Source: Panacagrimonas sp052389915 (GTDB lineage Bacteria; Pseudomonadota; Gammaproteobacteria; Nevskiales; Nevskiaceae). Taken from it: a stretch of DNA of 64,000 bases. Location: assembly GCA_052389915.1 (NCBI GenBank), contig JBQTHL010000072.1, positions 1-64,000 of the forward strand, read 5' to 3'. Both the position numbers and the translations under genes were made by a program. Below, piece after piece: positions 1 to 9,357 of this stretch (the first letter of the stretch is position 1; each line of letters begins with the position of its first letter). The notes beneath the pieces were generated by a model. The model saw nothing but the letters and a program-made list of their open reading frames with translations, did not search any database and was not told the DNA's origin.

Positions 1-2
1 AG

Positions 3-2966
3 TCGGTGGCCGCGCCCATCGAGCAGCAGGTCAACGGCGTGCAGGACATGCTGTACATGAGTTCCAAGAGCGGCAACGACGGCTCCTACGCGCTCACCGT
101 GACCTTCGAGATCGGCACCGACCAGGATATCGCGGCGGTGCAGGTGCAGAACCGCGTCGCGATTGCGCAGCGCCAGTTGCCGCAGGAAGTGGTGCGCCAG
201 GGCGTCAGCGTGATCAAGCGCCAGCCGCAGATCCTGCTGCTGGTCTCCCTGCTGTCGACCGATCCCAAGTACGACTACCTGTACCTGAGCAATTACGCGA
301 CGCTCAACGTGTTCGACGCGATTGCGCGTGTGCCCGGCGTCGGCCAGGTGATCGTGTTCGGCGCACGCGACTACGGCATGCGCATCTGGCTGGACCCCGA
401 GAAGATGGCGCGGCTCGGCGTGACCACGCAGGACATCGCCAGTGTGCTTAACGAGCAGAACGTGGTCGCGCCGGCCGGCACGGTCGGCGCGGAGCCCGCG
501 CCCAAGGGCCAGGAAAAGCAGTACGCGGTGTCGGTGCGTGGGCGGCTGACCAGCGTCGAAGAGTATGAGAACGTGGTGGTGCGTGCTCAGCGCGACGGCA
601 GCCTGGTGCAGATCAAGGACATCGCGAGAGTGGAGCTCGCCGCCACCGACTACACGCGCTCCAACCGCCTCAACGGCCAGCCCGCGGCCGGCATCGGCAT
701 CTACCAGTTGCCCGAGGCCAATGCGCTCGACGTCAAGCGCGGCGTGCAACAGGCGATGGACGAATTGTCGAGGACGTTTCCGAAGGGCATCGAGTACGTA
801 ATGCCTTTCGACACCACGCAGTTCGTGTCGGAATCCGTGCACGAGGTGGTGGTGACGCTGGCCATCGCCAGCGTGCTGGTGCTGATCGTGGTGTTCCTAT
901 TTCTGGAAAGCTGGCGCGCCACCCTGATCCCGATGCTGGCGGTGCCGATCTCCATCGTCGGCGCGTTCAGCGCTTTCGTGGCGCTGGGATTTTCGATCAA
1001 CACGCTCACCCTGTTCGCGCTGGTGCTGGCGATCGGCCTGGTGGTGGACGACGCCATCGTCGTGGTCGAGGCCGTGACCGCAAAGATGGATGCGAAGGGT
1101 TTGTCCGCACGCGATGCCACGCGCGAGGCTATGCAGGAAGTCGCAGGGCCGGTGATTGCCATCGCGCTGGTGTTGAGCGCGGTGTTCGTGCCCGCCGCCT
1201 TCCTGCCTGGATTGACCGGACAGTTCTACCGCCAGTTCGCGCTCACCTTGTCGGTGTCGGTGCTGATCTCCCTGCTGGTCGCGCTGACGTTCACGCCCGC
1301 GCTGTGTGCGCTGCTGCTCAAGCCGAGCGAGGAGTCGCATTTTCCCGGACTGCTCGGCCGTTTCTTCCGCGCGTTCAACCGCGGTTTTGCGCGCGCCACC
1401 GCGGGTTATGCGGCAACCGTGAAGCACGCCATCCGGCGCTCCGCGATTGCGCTGCTGGTGTTCGGCGCCGTGCTTGTCGCCGCGGGCTGGCTGGTGCTGT
1501 CGCGTCCCGGTGGGTTTTTGCCCGAAGAGGATCAGGGCTACCTGCTGGTCTTGCTTACGCTTCCGCCAGGCGCTTCGCTGCAACGCACCGAAGCCGCGAT
1601 GCTGGAGTACGACAAGATCGTGCGCGCCATTCCCGGTGTGGCCGGCGTGACCGAGATCACCGGCTTCAATGCACTCGCCGGCATCACCAGTTCTTCGTCC
1701 GGTACCTCGTTCGTTGCGCTCAAACCCTGGGGCGAGCGCGGGCCGGAAGAGAGCGCCGCGAAAATCCTGGCCCGGCTCACCGCCGACGCGGGCAAGATCA
1801 AGGACGCGAATATCCTGGTCATCAATCCGCCTTCGATTCCCGGCATCGGTCAAGGCGGCGGATTCGAATTCGTGCTCGAAGACCGCGGTGGCCGCGACTT
1901 GAATCAACTGGTCGCCGCAATGGACGGCTTGCTCGGCGAGGCCAGACAGCGTCCGGACCTCACGAGAGTCTTTACCTTCTTCAATCCCGCCACGCCGCAG
2001 ATCGAATACGTGATTGATCGCGAGCGCGCCAAGACCCTGGGCATTCCGATCTCCGATATCTTTTCGTCCTTGCAGACGTTTCTGGGTGGCAGCTACATCA
2101 ACGACTTCAATCTCTACGGCCGCACCTACCGGGTCACCGCGCAGGCCGACGGCCCCGCGCGCGCCGTGCCGGAGGCGGTGAACCAGCTCTACGTGCGCGC
2201 CGCCGAAGGCGAGATGGTGCCGCTCTCGACCCTGGTGAGCATCAAGACCAAGCAGACGCCGGACTACATCGAGCGCTTCAACATCTTCCGCGCCGTCACC
2301 ATCAACGGCTCTGCCGCGCCGGGCTTCAGCTCGGCCGAGGGCATGGAGGCGATGGAAGAGCTTGCCGCGAATCTGCCCGCCGGCTTCCGCCACGAATGGA
2401 CCGGTGTGAGCTACCAGGAGCGCAAGGCGGCGGGCCAGTCGGTGTACATCTTTGCCGCCAGCGTGCTGTTCGTGTTCCTGGTGCTGGCGGCGCAGTACGA
2501 AAGCTGGATCGTGCCTTTCGCGGTGCTGCTCGGCATTCCGTTCGCGGTGTTCGGCGCGTTTGCGGCGCTGACCCTGCGCGGATTCTCCAACGACGTGTAT
2601 GCGCAGATCGGGCTGGTGATGCTGATTGGACTGGCCGCCAAGAATGCGATTTTGATTGTGGAATTCGCGCAGCTCGCGCGCGAGCGCGGCGTGCCGCTGG
2701 CGCAGGCCGCACTGGAGGGAGCGCGCGCGCGCTTGCGGCCCATCCTGATGACCTCGTTCGCGTTCATTCTCGGCACCCTGCCGCTGGTGATCGCGAGTGG
2801 CGCCGGCGCTGCGGCTCGGCAGGTGCTCGGCACCACCGTCGTGTTCGGCATGCTGGCGGCGACGCTGATGGGCATCTTCCTCGTGCCGGTTTTCTACGTG
2901 GTGTTGCAAGGGATGGTCGATCGGTTCCGAAAACCTCTGAGGCACCGTTCCGGGGAGCTCCCATGA
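3..2966 (+). CDS. RND (HAE1/AcrB-type) multidrug efflux permease, 5' end outside window
   Basis: Inner-membrane pump subunit of a tripartite proton-driven efflux system. The frame is open from the first bases, and the first visible residues match the pore-domain region that follows TM1 in AcrB-like proteins (IEQQVNGVQDMLYMSS), so roughly 55 N-terminal residues lie upstream. Counting from base 6, a first membrane cluster starts near residue 288 and contains the Asp pair of the TM4 proton relay (GLVVDDAIVVVEA, about residue 347). A second cluster near residues 810-975 contains the TM10 lysine (GLAAKNAILIVEFA). The stop overlaps the start of the outer-membrane factor gene as ATGA, so the two are translationally coupled. 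The membrane-fusion subunit is presumably upstream of the window. Substrate cannot be told from sequence. Confidence 0.95.
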   Translation, partial: SVAAPIEQQVNGVQDMLYMSSKSGNDGSYALTVTFEIGTDQDIAAVQVQNRVAIAQRQLPQEVVRQGVSVIKRQPQILLLVSLLSTDPKYDYLYLSNYATLNVFDAIARVPGVGQVIVFGARDYGMRIWLDPEKMARLGVTTQDIASVLNEQNVVAPAGTVGAEPAPKGQEKQYAVSVRGRLTSVEEYENVVVRAQRDGSLVQIKDIARVELAATDYTRSNRLNGQPAAGIGIYQLPEANALDVKRGVQQAMDELSRTFPKGIEYVMPFDTTQFVSESVHEVVVTLAIASVLVLIVVFLFLESWRATLIPMLAVPISIVGAFSAFVALGFSINTLTLFALVLAIGLVVDDAIVVVEAVTAKMDAKGLSARDATREAMQEVAGPVIAIALVLSAVFVPAAFLPGLTGQFYRQFALTLSVSVLISLLVALTFTPALCALLLKPSEESHFPGLLGRFFRAFNRGFARATAGYAATVKHAIRRSAIALLVFGAVLVAAGWLVLSRPGGFLPEEDQGYLLVLLTLPPGASLQRTEAAMLEYDKIVRAIPGVAGVTEITGFNALAGITSSSSGTSFVALKPWGERGPEESAAKILARLTADAGKIKDANILVINPPSIPGIGQGGGFEFVLEDRGGRDLNQLVAAMDGLLGEARQRPDLTRVFTFFNPATPQIEYVIDRERAKTLGIPISDIFSSLQTFLGGSYINDFNLYGRTYRVTAQADGPARAVPEAVNQLYVRAAEGEMVPLSTLVSIKTKQTPDYIERFNIFRAVTINGSAAPGFSSAEGMEAMEELAANLPAGFRHEWTGVSYQERKAAGQSVYIFAASVLFVFLVLAAQYESWIVPFAVLLGIPFAVFGAFAALTLRGFSNDVYAQIGLVMLIGLAAKNAILIVEFAQLARERGVPLAQAALEGARARLRPILMTSFAFILGTLPLVIASGAGAAARQVLGTTVVFGMLAATLMGIFLVPVFYVVLQGMVDRFRKPLRHRSGELP

Positions 2967-4384
2967 ACGCGCCTGGGCGCGTTGTCGATCCGTCGGGGAG
3001 GTTTCTTTGCCTGAGGGCGGCATTGCCGATCCTGGCTGCCACGCTGTCGGCCTGCGTCCTCGGCCCGGATTACGCGCGTCCGGAAATCGAAACGCCGGAC
3101 GCCTATCGCTGGCAGACGCAGGCCGACGCGCCGGGTTCTCTCGGCGATCTGGACTGGTGGAAGCTGTACCTCGATCCCGAGCTTAAAAAGCTGATCGAGA
3201 CCGCCGTCGCGCGGAATCTCGATCTGCGCATCGCCGCCGCAAGAGTCGAGCAGGCGCAGGCCGCGCTGGGTTCCACGCGGCTCGGATTGTTCCCGCAGAT
3301 TTCGGGTAACGCCGGTATCGAGCGCGAACAATCCAGCGCAGACAACGCGCGCGGTGACAATCGTCGCAGCACCTCCGAATCGGCCAGCGTCGCGCTGTCC
3401 TGGGAACTTGATCTGTGGGGCCGTCTGCGCCGCGATAACGAAGCCGCGCGCGCCGAACTTCTCGCGGTGGAACACGCGCGTCGCGGCGTCATGGTGAGCC
3501 TGGTGTCGGACGTCGCCACCGCATGGTTTCGTCTGGCCAGCCTCGACGAGCAGTTGCGCGTCACGCGCGCCACCAGCGAGACGCGCGAGCAATTTCTCAA
3601 GCTCACGCAGGCCCAGTTCGATCGCGGTACCGTCAGCGGTCTGGACGTCGCCACGGCCGAAGCGCAGCTCGCGCAGGCACGCGCCAGCATTCCCGAATTC
3701 GAGCGCCAGTTCGCGCAGACCGAACACACGCTGTCCCTGCTGCTGGGCCGCAATCCCGGCGAGTTCGCACGCCCCGCCTGGGACTCCGCGACTGCGATGG
3801 CGCCGGACGTGCCGGCGGGCCTGCCGAGCAGCCTGCTCGAACGCCGGCCTGACATTCTTCAAGCCGAGCAAGCTCTGGTCGCGGCCAACGCGCGCATCGG
3901 AAGCGCCAAGGCCGCGCTGTTTCCCACCATCTCGCTCACCGGCAGCTTCGGTTCGCTCAGCGGCGACATGACCGACCTGTTTACCGGCCCGGCCGAAACC
4001 TGGTCGGCCGGCGTCAACCTGCTGCAACCCCTGCTCGATTCGGAGCGCAATCTCTATCGCGTGGACCTGGCCGATGCGCGCAAATCCGAAGCCCTCGCGT
4101 CCTACGAAAAATCCGTGCGCAACGGTTTTCGCGAAGTGGCCGACGCGCTGGTATCACGGCAGAAATTCGGCGAGGTCGAACGGGCACAGATCGAACTGGT
4201 AGGGGCCCAGCAACGCGCCGAGGAGATCGCCAGCGCGCGCTACAAGGTCGGGTATTCCTCCTACTTCGACGTCATCAACGCCGACCGCGACCTGTTCAAC
4301 GCCAAGCTCACCCTGGCGTCCGCGCGGTTCAACTCGCGCATCGCGACGGTGCAGCTTTATCGCGCGCTGGGCGGCGGCTGGTAG
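2963..4384 (+). CDS. NodT/OprM-family outer-membrane efflux lipoprotein
   Basis: Outer-membrane channel of the same efflux system, 473 residues, the usual length for the family. The start is the ATG inside the ATGA overlap with the pump gene. A signal peptide ends in a lipobox (TLSAC, Cys31) followed by the family-typical start of the mature protein (VLGPDYARPE). Two TolC-type repeats follow, each with long helices rich in Ala, Gln and Glu (for example ARVEQAQAALGSTRLGLFPQ and the matching second-half ALVAANARIGSAKAALFP). The gene ends 12 bp from the convergent quinone reductase gene, and no clear terminator hairpin separates them. Confidence 0.95.
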   Translation: MNAPGRVVDPSGRFLCLRAALPILAATLSACVLGPDYARPEIETPDAYRWQTQADAPGSLGDLDWWKLYLDPELKKLIETAVARNLDLRIAAARVEQAQAALGSTRLGLFPQISGNAGIEREQSSADNARGDNRRSTSESASVALSWELDLWGRLRRDNEAARAELLAVEHARRGVMVSLVSDVATAWFRLASLDEQLRVTRATSETREQFLKLTQAQFDRGTVSGLDVATAEAQLAQARASIPEFERQFAQTEHTLSLLLGRNPGEFARPAWDSATAMAPDVPAGLPSSLLERRPDILQAEQALVAANARIGSAKAALFPTISLTGSFGSLSGDMTDLFTGPAETWSAGVNLLQPLLDSERNLYRVDLADARKSEALASYEKSVRNGFREVADALVSRQKFGEVERAQIELVGAQQRAEEIASARYKVGYSSYFDVINADRDLFNAKLTLASARFNSRIATVQLYRALGGGW

Positions 4385-4396
4385 GTTACAAACGCC

Positions 4397-5383
4397 TCAC
4401 GCGATGTCGAGCACCACGTTTCCGGACGCCTTGCCGCTCTCGACCCGCTCGTGCGCTTCGACCACGCGATCCAGCGGGAAACGTTCGGCGACGTTGTGCT
4501 GGAGCGATCCTGCTTCGAGAATCGCCGACACCTCGGCCAGCTCGCGCACGCGATCCGCCGCGCCGAGGTTGTAGACGATGAAGAACCGGAGCTGCACGTT
4601 CTTCATGATCCCCATCACGAACGGCACCGGCACCTCGGGCACGCTGCTGCCGTAAGCCACGATGTCGCCGTCCTGGCGCACGACGGAAAAATCCAGGCCG
4701 ACGTTGGCAAAAAAATCCATCTCGATCACGCGGTCCACGCCGATACCGCCGGTCAGTTCCATCACGCGTGCCGCCACGTCCTCGCGCTTGTAGTCGAGAG
4801 TCACGTCCGCGCCCGCGGATTTGGCGAGCCGCGCTTTTTGCTCGCTGCCGATCGTCGTGACGATCTGCCTGGCGCCGCGCAGTTTCGCGAACTGGATGGC
4901 GTAGTGCGCCACCGCGCCGGCGCCGCCCGCAATCAGCAACGTCTTGCCCGCCACGCCGCCGTCCATCGTCACCGCGTGGTAAGCCGTGAGCGCCGGAATA
5001 CCGAGGCAGGCGCCGGCAGCGAAGTCGAGAGAATCCGGCAGGTGCACCGCCTGTGTCGAAGGCAGCGCCACGTACTCAGCCGCGGTGCCGAAAGGCCGGC
5101 GCCAGGCTGCGTTCCAGGTCCACACCCGCTCGCCGATGCGGGACTTCTCCACGCCGTCGCCCAGCGCGTCGATCACGCCCGCGCCGTCGCTGTGCGGCAC
5201 GATCAGCGGAAACGGCAGACTTTTCGAGCGCAAGCCGAGCCGGGTCTTCACGTCGGAGGGGTTGATGCCGGAGGTAGCGAGCCGCACGCGCACTTCGCCG
5301 GGACCGGGTTCGGGTGTGGGCAGTTCGATCAGCTTCAGCACTTCGCGTGCGGGTCCGATGCGGTCGTAGGCGGCAGCGCGCAT
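4397..5383 (-). CDS. NADPH:quinone reductase-like zinc-independent alcohol dehydrogenase family protein
   Basis: Medium-chain dehydrogenase/reductase of the quinone oxidoreductase (zeta-crystallin) branch, 328 residues. An N-terminal GroES-like domain (residues 1 to about 125, with GPGEVRVRLATSGINPSDVK) precedes a Rossmann domain with the nucleotide-binding stretch LLIAGGAGAVAHYAIQFAK. The structural-zinc cysteine cluster of classical alcohol dehydrogenases is absent, which fits the QOR branch. It would reduce quinones or enones with NADPH in the cytoplasm. It is a single gene, convergent with the efflux operon. Substrate is not predictable. Confidence 0.9.
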   Translation of the reverse strand: MRAAAYDRIGPAREVLKLIELPTPEPGPGEVRVRLATSGINPSDVKTRLGLRSKSLPFPLIVPHSDGAGVIDALGDGVEKSRIGERVWTWNAAWRRPFGTAAEYVALPSTQAVHLPDSLDFAAGACLGIPALTAYHAVTMDGGVAGKTLLIAGGAGAVAHYAIQFAKLRGARQIVTTIGSEQKARLAKSAGADVTLDYKREDVAARVMELTGGIGVDRVIEMDFFANVGLDFSVVRQDGDIVAYGSSVPEVPVPFVMGIMKNVQLRFFIVYNLGAADRVRELAEVSAILEAGSLQHNVAERFPLDRVVEAHERVESGKASGNVVLDIA

Positions 5384-5537
5384 GTCGTTTGTCCTGCGTT
5401 GTTTTCGAGGCGGCGAGACTAGCAGAGGGCTGGATGTCGCTTGCCGTAATGTCGGGCGTGCTGTCGGGGAAGCCCCTCCTTACACTTTCCTCTCTCGCGA
5501 GCCTAATCTTGGCTGGCCTTCATCACCGAGACTCGCC

Positions 5538-5912
5538 ATGCCCGTCAGGAAATCCGGTATCGATCACGCCAGGCTCGACCAGGTCGTCGCCGATGCGCGG
5601 CGTGCTGCCGACCAGCGGAACCTCGGCTATCGGGAGCAGGCGATGAAGATGTATCCCTGGGTCTGTGGACGCTGCGCTCGCGAGTTCACCAACGCCAACC
5701 GGCAGGAATTGACGGTCCATCACCGCAATCACGATCACGATTTCAACCCGCCCGACGGCAGCAACTGGGAGCTGTTGTGCGTGTACTGCCACGACAACGA
5801 ACACTCGCGTTATCTGGACGCGAGCGGGCGACCCGCCACGCCGCGGGGGGAAGGGGCGGCTGCAACCAGCAACCCGTTTGCCGATCTCAAGGCCCGGCTG
5901 TCGCGCTCGTGA
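5538..5912 (+). CDS. yajD: YajD-family HNH nuclease-like protein
   Basis: Small HNH-fold protein of 124 residues. The zinc pairs CGRC (residues 43-46) and CVYC (81-84) bracket the catalytic-type histidines in LTVHHRNHDHDFN (HH at 61-62), and CHDNEHSRYLD follows, the pattern of the YajD family. I chose the ATG at 5538 because the homology begins there; the frame is open further upstream without recognisable sequence. The tail is low-complexity (Ala, Gly, Arg). It is probably a DNA-binding or nicking enzyme, but the physiological role of YajD is not established. Confidence 0.9.
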   Translation: MPVRKSGIDHARLDQVVADARRAADQRNLGYREQAMKMYPWVCGRCAREFTNANRQELTVHHRNHDHDFNPPDGSNWELLCVYCHDNEHSRYLDASGRPATPRGEGAAATSNPFADLKARLSRS

Positions 5913-5954
5913 GCGTCCTGCAATCGGACACGCGCGCTCCTCCGGAGGGTGTTC

Positions 5955-6155
5955 ATGAAGCCGAATAAGATTCCCGCCGCACCCGAAGCGATTCATCCGG
6001 TCGACGACCCGGACAAGGCGAAGCAAGCTGCTGCGGCGGAGGCGAACGCCGATCAAGCTCAAGCAGCTCGGCCCGCGGTCGCGCCGCCGGCTGCCGTTGC
6101 GCCGCCGGCCGAGGCGTTCTGGAAGGCGGCAGGAAGATTCTCGCGATTGCGTTGA
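5955..6155 (+). CDS. Small Ala/Pro/Lys-rich hypothetical protein
   Basis: A 66-residue reading frame with a GGAGG ribosome-binding sequence at 5944-5948, six bases before the ATG. An in-frame GTG at 5949 is an alternative start but would leave the GGAGG adjacent to it. The protein is hydrophilic at the N-terminus and then rich in Ala and Pro, and has no motif I recognise. It stops 13 bp before the MHS transporter start, so it may be the first gene of a two-gene unit. Biased composition in high-GC DNA means it could be a chance frame; the good RBS is the main support. Confidence 0.45.
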   Translation: MKPNKIPAAPEAIHPVDDPDKAKQAAAAEANADQAQAARPAVAPPAAVAPPAEAFWKAAGRFSRLR

Positions 6156-6168
6156 AGGGGAGATTCGC

Positions 6169-7782
6169 ATGAGTGTCAGCGTCGCCAGCCCGGCTACTTC
6201 GGGGACCGCGGTCGTCAGCCAAGCGGAGGAGCGCCGCGTCATTTTCGCGTCCTCGCTCGGCACGGTGTTCGAGTGGTACGACTTCTTTCTCTACGCCACG
6301 CTGGCGCCGTTCTTCGCGGCGCTGTTCTTCCCGCCGGGCAACGAGACCGCGGCCTTGTTGTCGGCCTTCGCGACCTATGCCGCGGGCTTTCTGGTGCGGC
6401 CGTTCGGCGCGCTGGTGTTCGGGCGCATCGGTGATCTGGTCGGGCGCAAGTACACCTTCCTGGTGACGATCGTCGTCATGGGCGTGTCGACCGCGGCGGT
6501 CGGATTCCTGCCGACGTACGCGGCCATCGGGATTGGCGCACCGATCATTCTGGTGACCTTGCGCCTGCTTCAAGGTTTGGCACTGGGTGGCGAGTACGGC
6601 GGCGCTGCGACCTACGTGGCCGAGCACGCGCCGGATCATCGGCGCGGTTACGCCACGAGCTGGATTCAGCTCACGGCCACCATCGGGTTCTTCCTGTCCT
6701 TGCTCATCATCGGCGGCTGCCGCGTGCTGATGGACAAGCCGAGCTTTGCGGAATGGGGCTGGCGCATTCCCTTTCTCGTGTCGATCATCCTGCTGGTGTT
6801 CTCGGTCTACATCCGGCTCAAGCTCAACGAGAGCCCGGTGTTCCAGAAGATGAAGTCGGAAGGCAAGGGCTCCAAGAGCCCGCTGACGGACAGCTTCCTG
6901 CGCTATCCCAACAACAAGTTCGTGCTGCTGTCCTTGTTCGGCGCGGTGGCCGGGCAGGGCGTGGTCTGGTACACGGGGCAGTTCTACGCGCTGTTTTTTC
7001 TCACCATCACGCTCAAGGTGGATTACCTGACCGCGTACACCTTGCTTGCGGTGGCGCTGCTGATCGGCACGCCGTTCTTCGTGGTGTTCGGCGCGCTGTC
7101 GGATCGCATCGGCCGATTGAAAATCATCCTCACCGGCTGTCTGCTGGGCGTGCTGACGTTCATCCCGATTTTCCAGGGCCTCACGCACTTCGTGAATCCG
7201 GCGCTCGAACAGTTTCAGGAGCGCACGCCGATGAGCGTTGCTGCCACGGATTGCAGCTTTCACATCTTCGTGCTGCCCGGCACGACCTTCAGCGACTGCG
7301 ACAAGGCCAAGGATTTTCTGACCAAGTCAGGGCTCTCCTTCGAGTCGTTACCGGCGGAAGGCGAGGCGAGCGTAGTGACACGCATCGGCGACACGGTTCT
7401 GAGCGGCTGGGATGAGGCGGCTTACAAGACTGCGCTCGCGCAAGCCGGGTATTCGCCGGCAGCGGATACATCGCAGATCAACTACCCGATGACGGTGCTG
7501 CTGCTCGTCATCCTGATGCTCTACGTGACCATGGTCTACGGCCCGATGGCGGCCTGGCTGGTGGAACTGTTTCCCACGCAAATCCGGTACACCTCGATGA
7601 GCCTGCCGTACCACATCGGCAACGGCTGGTTCGGCGGCATGCTGCCGCTGCTGGCCACGGCCATGGTCGCGGCCTCGGGCGATATCTATCGCGGGCTGTG
7701 GTATCCGATCGGCGTGGCGCTGATGACGGTGGTGATCGGGCTGCTGTTTCTGCGCAATACGGATCGGCGTTCGCTTTTGTAG
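6169..7782 (+). CDS. MHS-family (ProP/ShiA-like) MFS transporter
   Basis: Proton-coupled symporter of the metabolite:H+ symporter branch of the major facilitator superfamily, 537 residues. The N-terminus has the MHS signature FEWYDFFLYATLAPFF. The loop 2-3 motif GRIGDLVGRKYT and the TM5 stretch RLLQGLALGGEYGGAATYVAE follow. The start at 6169 has GGGGAG just upstream. Between the seventh and later membrane segments is an insertion of about 100 residues (about 345-445) holding two cysteines (ATDCSF, FSDCDKA), probably a periplasmic loop. Substrates of relatives are small carboxylates or osmolytes; none can be assigned here. Confidence 0.93.
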   Translation: MSVSVASPATSGTAVVSQAEERRVIFASSLGTVFEWYDFFLYATLAPFFAALFFPPGNETAALLSAFATYAAGFLVRPFGALVFGRIGDLVGRKYTFLVTIVVMGVSTAAVGFLPTYAAIGIGAPIILVTLRLLQGLALGGEYGGAATYVAEHAPDHRRGYATSWIQLTATIGFFLSLLIIGGCRVLMDKPSFAEWGWRIPFLVSIILLVFSVYIRLKLNESPVFQKMKSEGKGSKSPLTDSFLRYPNNKFVLLSLFGAVAGQGVVWYTGQFYALFFLTITLKVDYLTAYTLLAVALLIGTPFFVVFGALSDRIGRLKIILTGCLLGVLTFIPIFQGLTHFVNPALEQFQERTPMSVAATDCSFHIFVLPGTTFSDCDKAKDFLTKSGLSFESLPAEGEASVVTRIGDTVLSGWDEAAYKTALAQAGYSPAADTSQINYPMTVLLLVILMLYVTMVYGPMAAWLVELFPTQIRYTSMSLPYHIGNGWFGGMLPLLATAMVAASGDIYRGLWYPIGVALMTVVIGLLFLRNTDRRSLL

Positions 7783-7865
7783 GAGGGGCGCAAGCCCCGA
7801 CAGGCGCTCGCAATACGGCCCCAGTCTCGGGCTTCAAAGCGCCTGTCGGGGCTGACGCCCCTCCG
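7781..7865. repeat. Long inverted repeat after the MHS transporter gene
   Basis: The arms at 7781-7807 (AGGAGGGGCGCAAGCCCCGA...) and 7839-7864 are near-perfect reverse complements separated by about 31 bases. The left arm begins at the transporter stop codon. The structure resembles dispersed extragenic palindromes common in GC-rich proteobacteria. It could act as a transcription terminator or mRNA stabiliser, although no U-tract follows. Confidence 0.7.
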
Positions 7866-7949
7866 ACGTCGCTCGGCGTGCCGGTGGCGATCAGGACGAA
7901 GATCAAGCAGAGTAGTCCGGCGGCTCGCGGACACGAGAAGGGGAAACGG

Positions 7950-9284
7950 ATGCGCACAGTCAGCGGGTGGTTCGGATCGGCAGCGATGGCGTGGATTGCC
8001 TTCGGCAGCGGAATTCCGGCAAGCGCAGCAGACCCGCTCATGCCTTTCGAGGCGAAGTGGCAACACGCAGGCGTCGCCACTTGCGCCGGCAGCAACTGCC
8101 ATGGATCCCAGCAGCCCTTGAAAGACTCCCCGGTGCAGCAGGACGAGTACTTCCTGTGGCAGCGCCAGGACGCGCACTCGAACGCCTTCAAGGTATTGCA
8201 GGGGGAGAAGGGCAAGCGCATTGCGGCCAATCTCGGGCTCAAGGACGCGGCATCTGCGCGCGAGTGCCTGAGCTGTCATTCCGACGATGTCCCCGCCGGG
8301 CTGCGAGGCCGGCGCTACTCGCTCAGTGAAGGCGTGGGCTGCGAAGCCTGTCACGGCGGCGCCCAGAAATGGCTTGGGCCGCACGTGTCCGAGTTCAATC
8401 ATGCACAGAACCTGGAAGCTGGCCTGTACCCGCTGGAGGATCCGATTGCGCGTGCGCGCCTGTGCCTCAACTGCCACATGGGCACCGCCGCCAAGCCGAT
8501 CGACCATCGCATCATGGGCGCAGGTCACCCGGCACTGGAGTTTGAAGTTCAATTTTTCACCGACATCCAGCCCGCGCACTTTCGCGTGGATGCCGATTAC
8601 CGTAAGCGCAAGCCGGCGTACGCCGCGGGGGCAAAGGCGTGGGCGATCGGCCAGATCGTGGCGGCGGAAACCTTCCTCGACGGGCTTCTGAGCCAACGCT
8701 TCGTCGACGGAGGCATGTTCCCGGAACTGGTGTTCTTCGACTGCAACGCCTGCCACCACAACATGCGTCCGCCTCGCTGGGTTGCCGGCCTCGGCGGCCC
8801 GCTGGGTCCGGGCCAGCCGCGGCTCGCGGATGTGCATTTGACCGTGTCGGCCATCCTGCTGGGCGTGCTCGCACCGGATACCGCCAATCAATGGAACGCA
8901 GCACTAGCGGACCTGCACAAGGCTTCGGGCACTTCCACGGCCCAGACGCGAGACACCGCCAAGCGCCTGCGCCAGATCACGGCCACAGCGCTCGATGGCC
9001 TGCGTGGCAAGTCGATTGGTCAGGCCGAGGCCGCGACCCTGATCGATCGCCTGGCCGAAGCCGGCGTCGATCGCTTTGCCAGCGACTACACCGCGACCAA
9101 GCAGATTTACTACGGGATCGATTCCCTGTTGCGCTTTCTCCAGCAGGATCACGGCCTGTCCAAGGACAGCGTGAAAACCGAGATGGGCCTGCTGTTCGCG
9201 TCACTCGATGCGCAGCGCTACGACCCGGTTGCCACCCAGAACGCCTTGCGCAAGTTGCGCGCTGCGGTCGGGACGCCGCCTTGA
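7950..9284 (+). CDS. Periplasmic multiheme cytochrome c (cytochrome c554-like domain)
   Basis: Exported c-type cytochrome, 444 residues. The ATG at 7950 follows GAGAAGGGG and opens a signal peptide (about residues 1-27, ending IPASAADP). Heme-binding motifs are CLSCH (residue 106), CEACH (131), CLNCH (172) and CNACH (265), plus an unusual CAGSNCH with four spacing residues at 45. The order and the 'ECLSCHSDD...GVGCEACHGGA' context resemble the cytochrome c554/NrfA-like superfamily, but catalytic identity is unclear. The C-terminal third is helical without heme motifs. It lies convergent to the large decaheme gene and could share its electron-transfer pathway. Confidence 0.85.
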   Translation: MRTVSGWFGSAAMAWIAFGSGIPASAADPLMPFEAKWQHAGVATCAGSNCHGSQQPLKDSPVQQDEYFLWQRQDAHSNAFKVLQGEKGKRIAANLGLKDAASARECLSCHSDDVPAGLRGRRYSLSEGVGCEACHGGAQKWLGPHVSEFNHAQNLEAGLYPLEDPIARARLCLNCHMGTAAKPIDHRIMGAGHPALEFEVQFFTDIQPAHFRVDADYRKRKPAYAAGAKAWAIGQIVAAETFLDGLLSQRFVDGGMFPELVFFDCNACHHNMRPPRWVAGLGGPLGPGQPRLADVHLTVSAILLGVLAPDTANQWNAALADLHKASGTSTAQTRDTAKRLRQITATALDGLRGKSIGQAEAATLIDRLAEAGVDRFASDYTATKQIYYGIDSLLRFLQQDHGLSKDSVKTEMGLLFASLDAQRYDPVATQNALRKLRAAVGTPP

Positions 9285-9357
9285 GGAGTCGCCGCATGAA
9301 TGCGGTCTACGCAGGGTTTCGTCCGCGATTACCGCGCGCTGCTGACTTCTGTAAGTC

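Noticed and set aside
897..3023. Long minus-strand reading frame (about 708 codons) opposite the RND pump
   Set aside because: It is antisense to a clear RND gene, is rich in His, Arg, Gln and Gly, and shows no family motif; long antisense frames are expected in GC-rich DNA.
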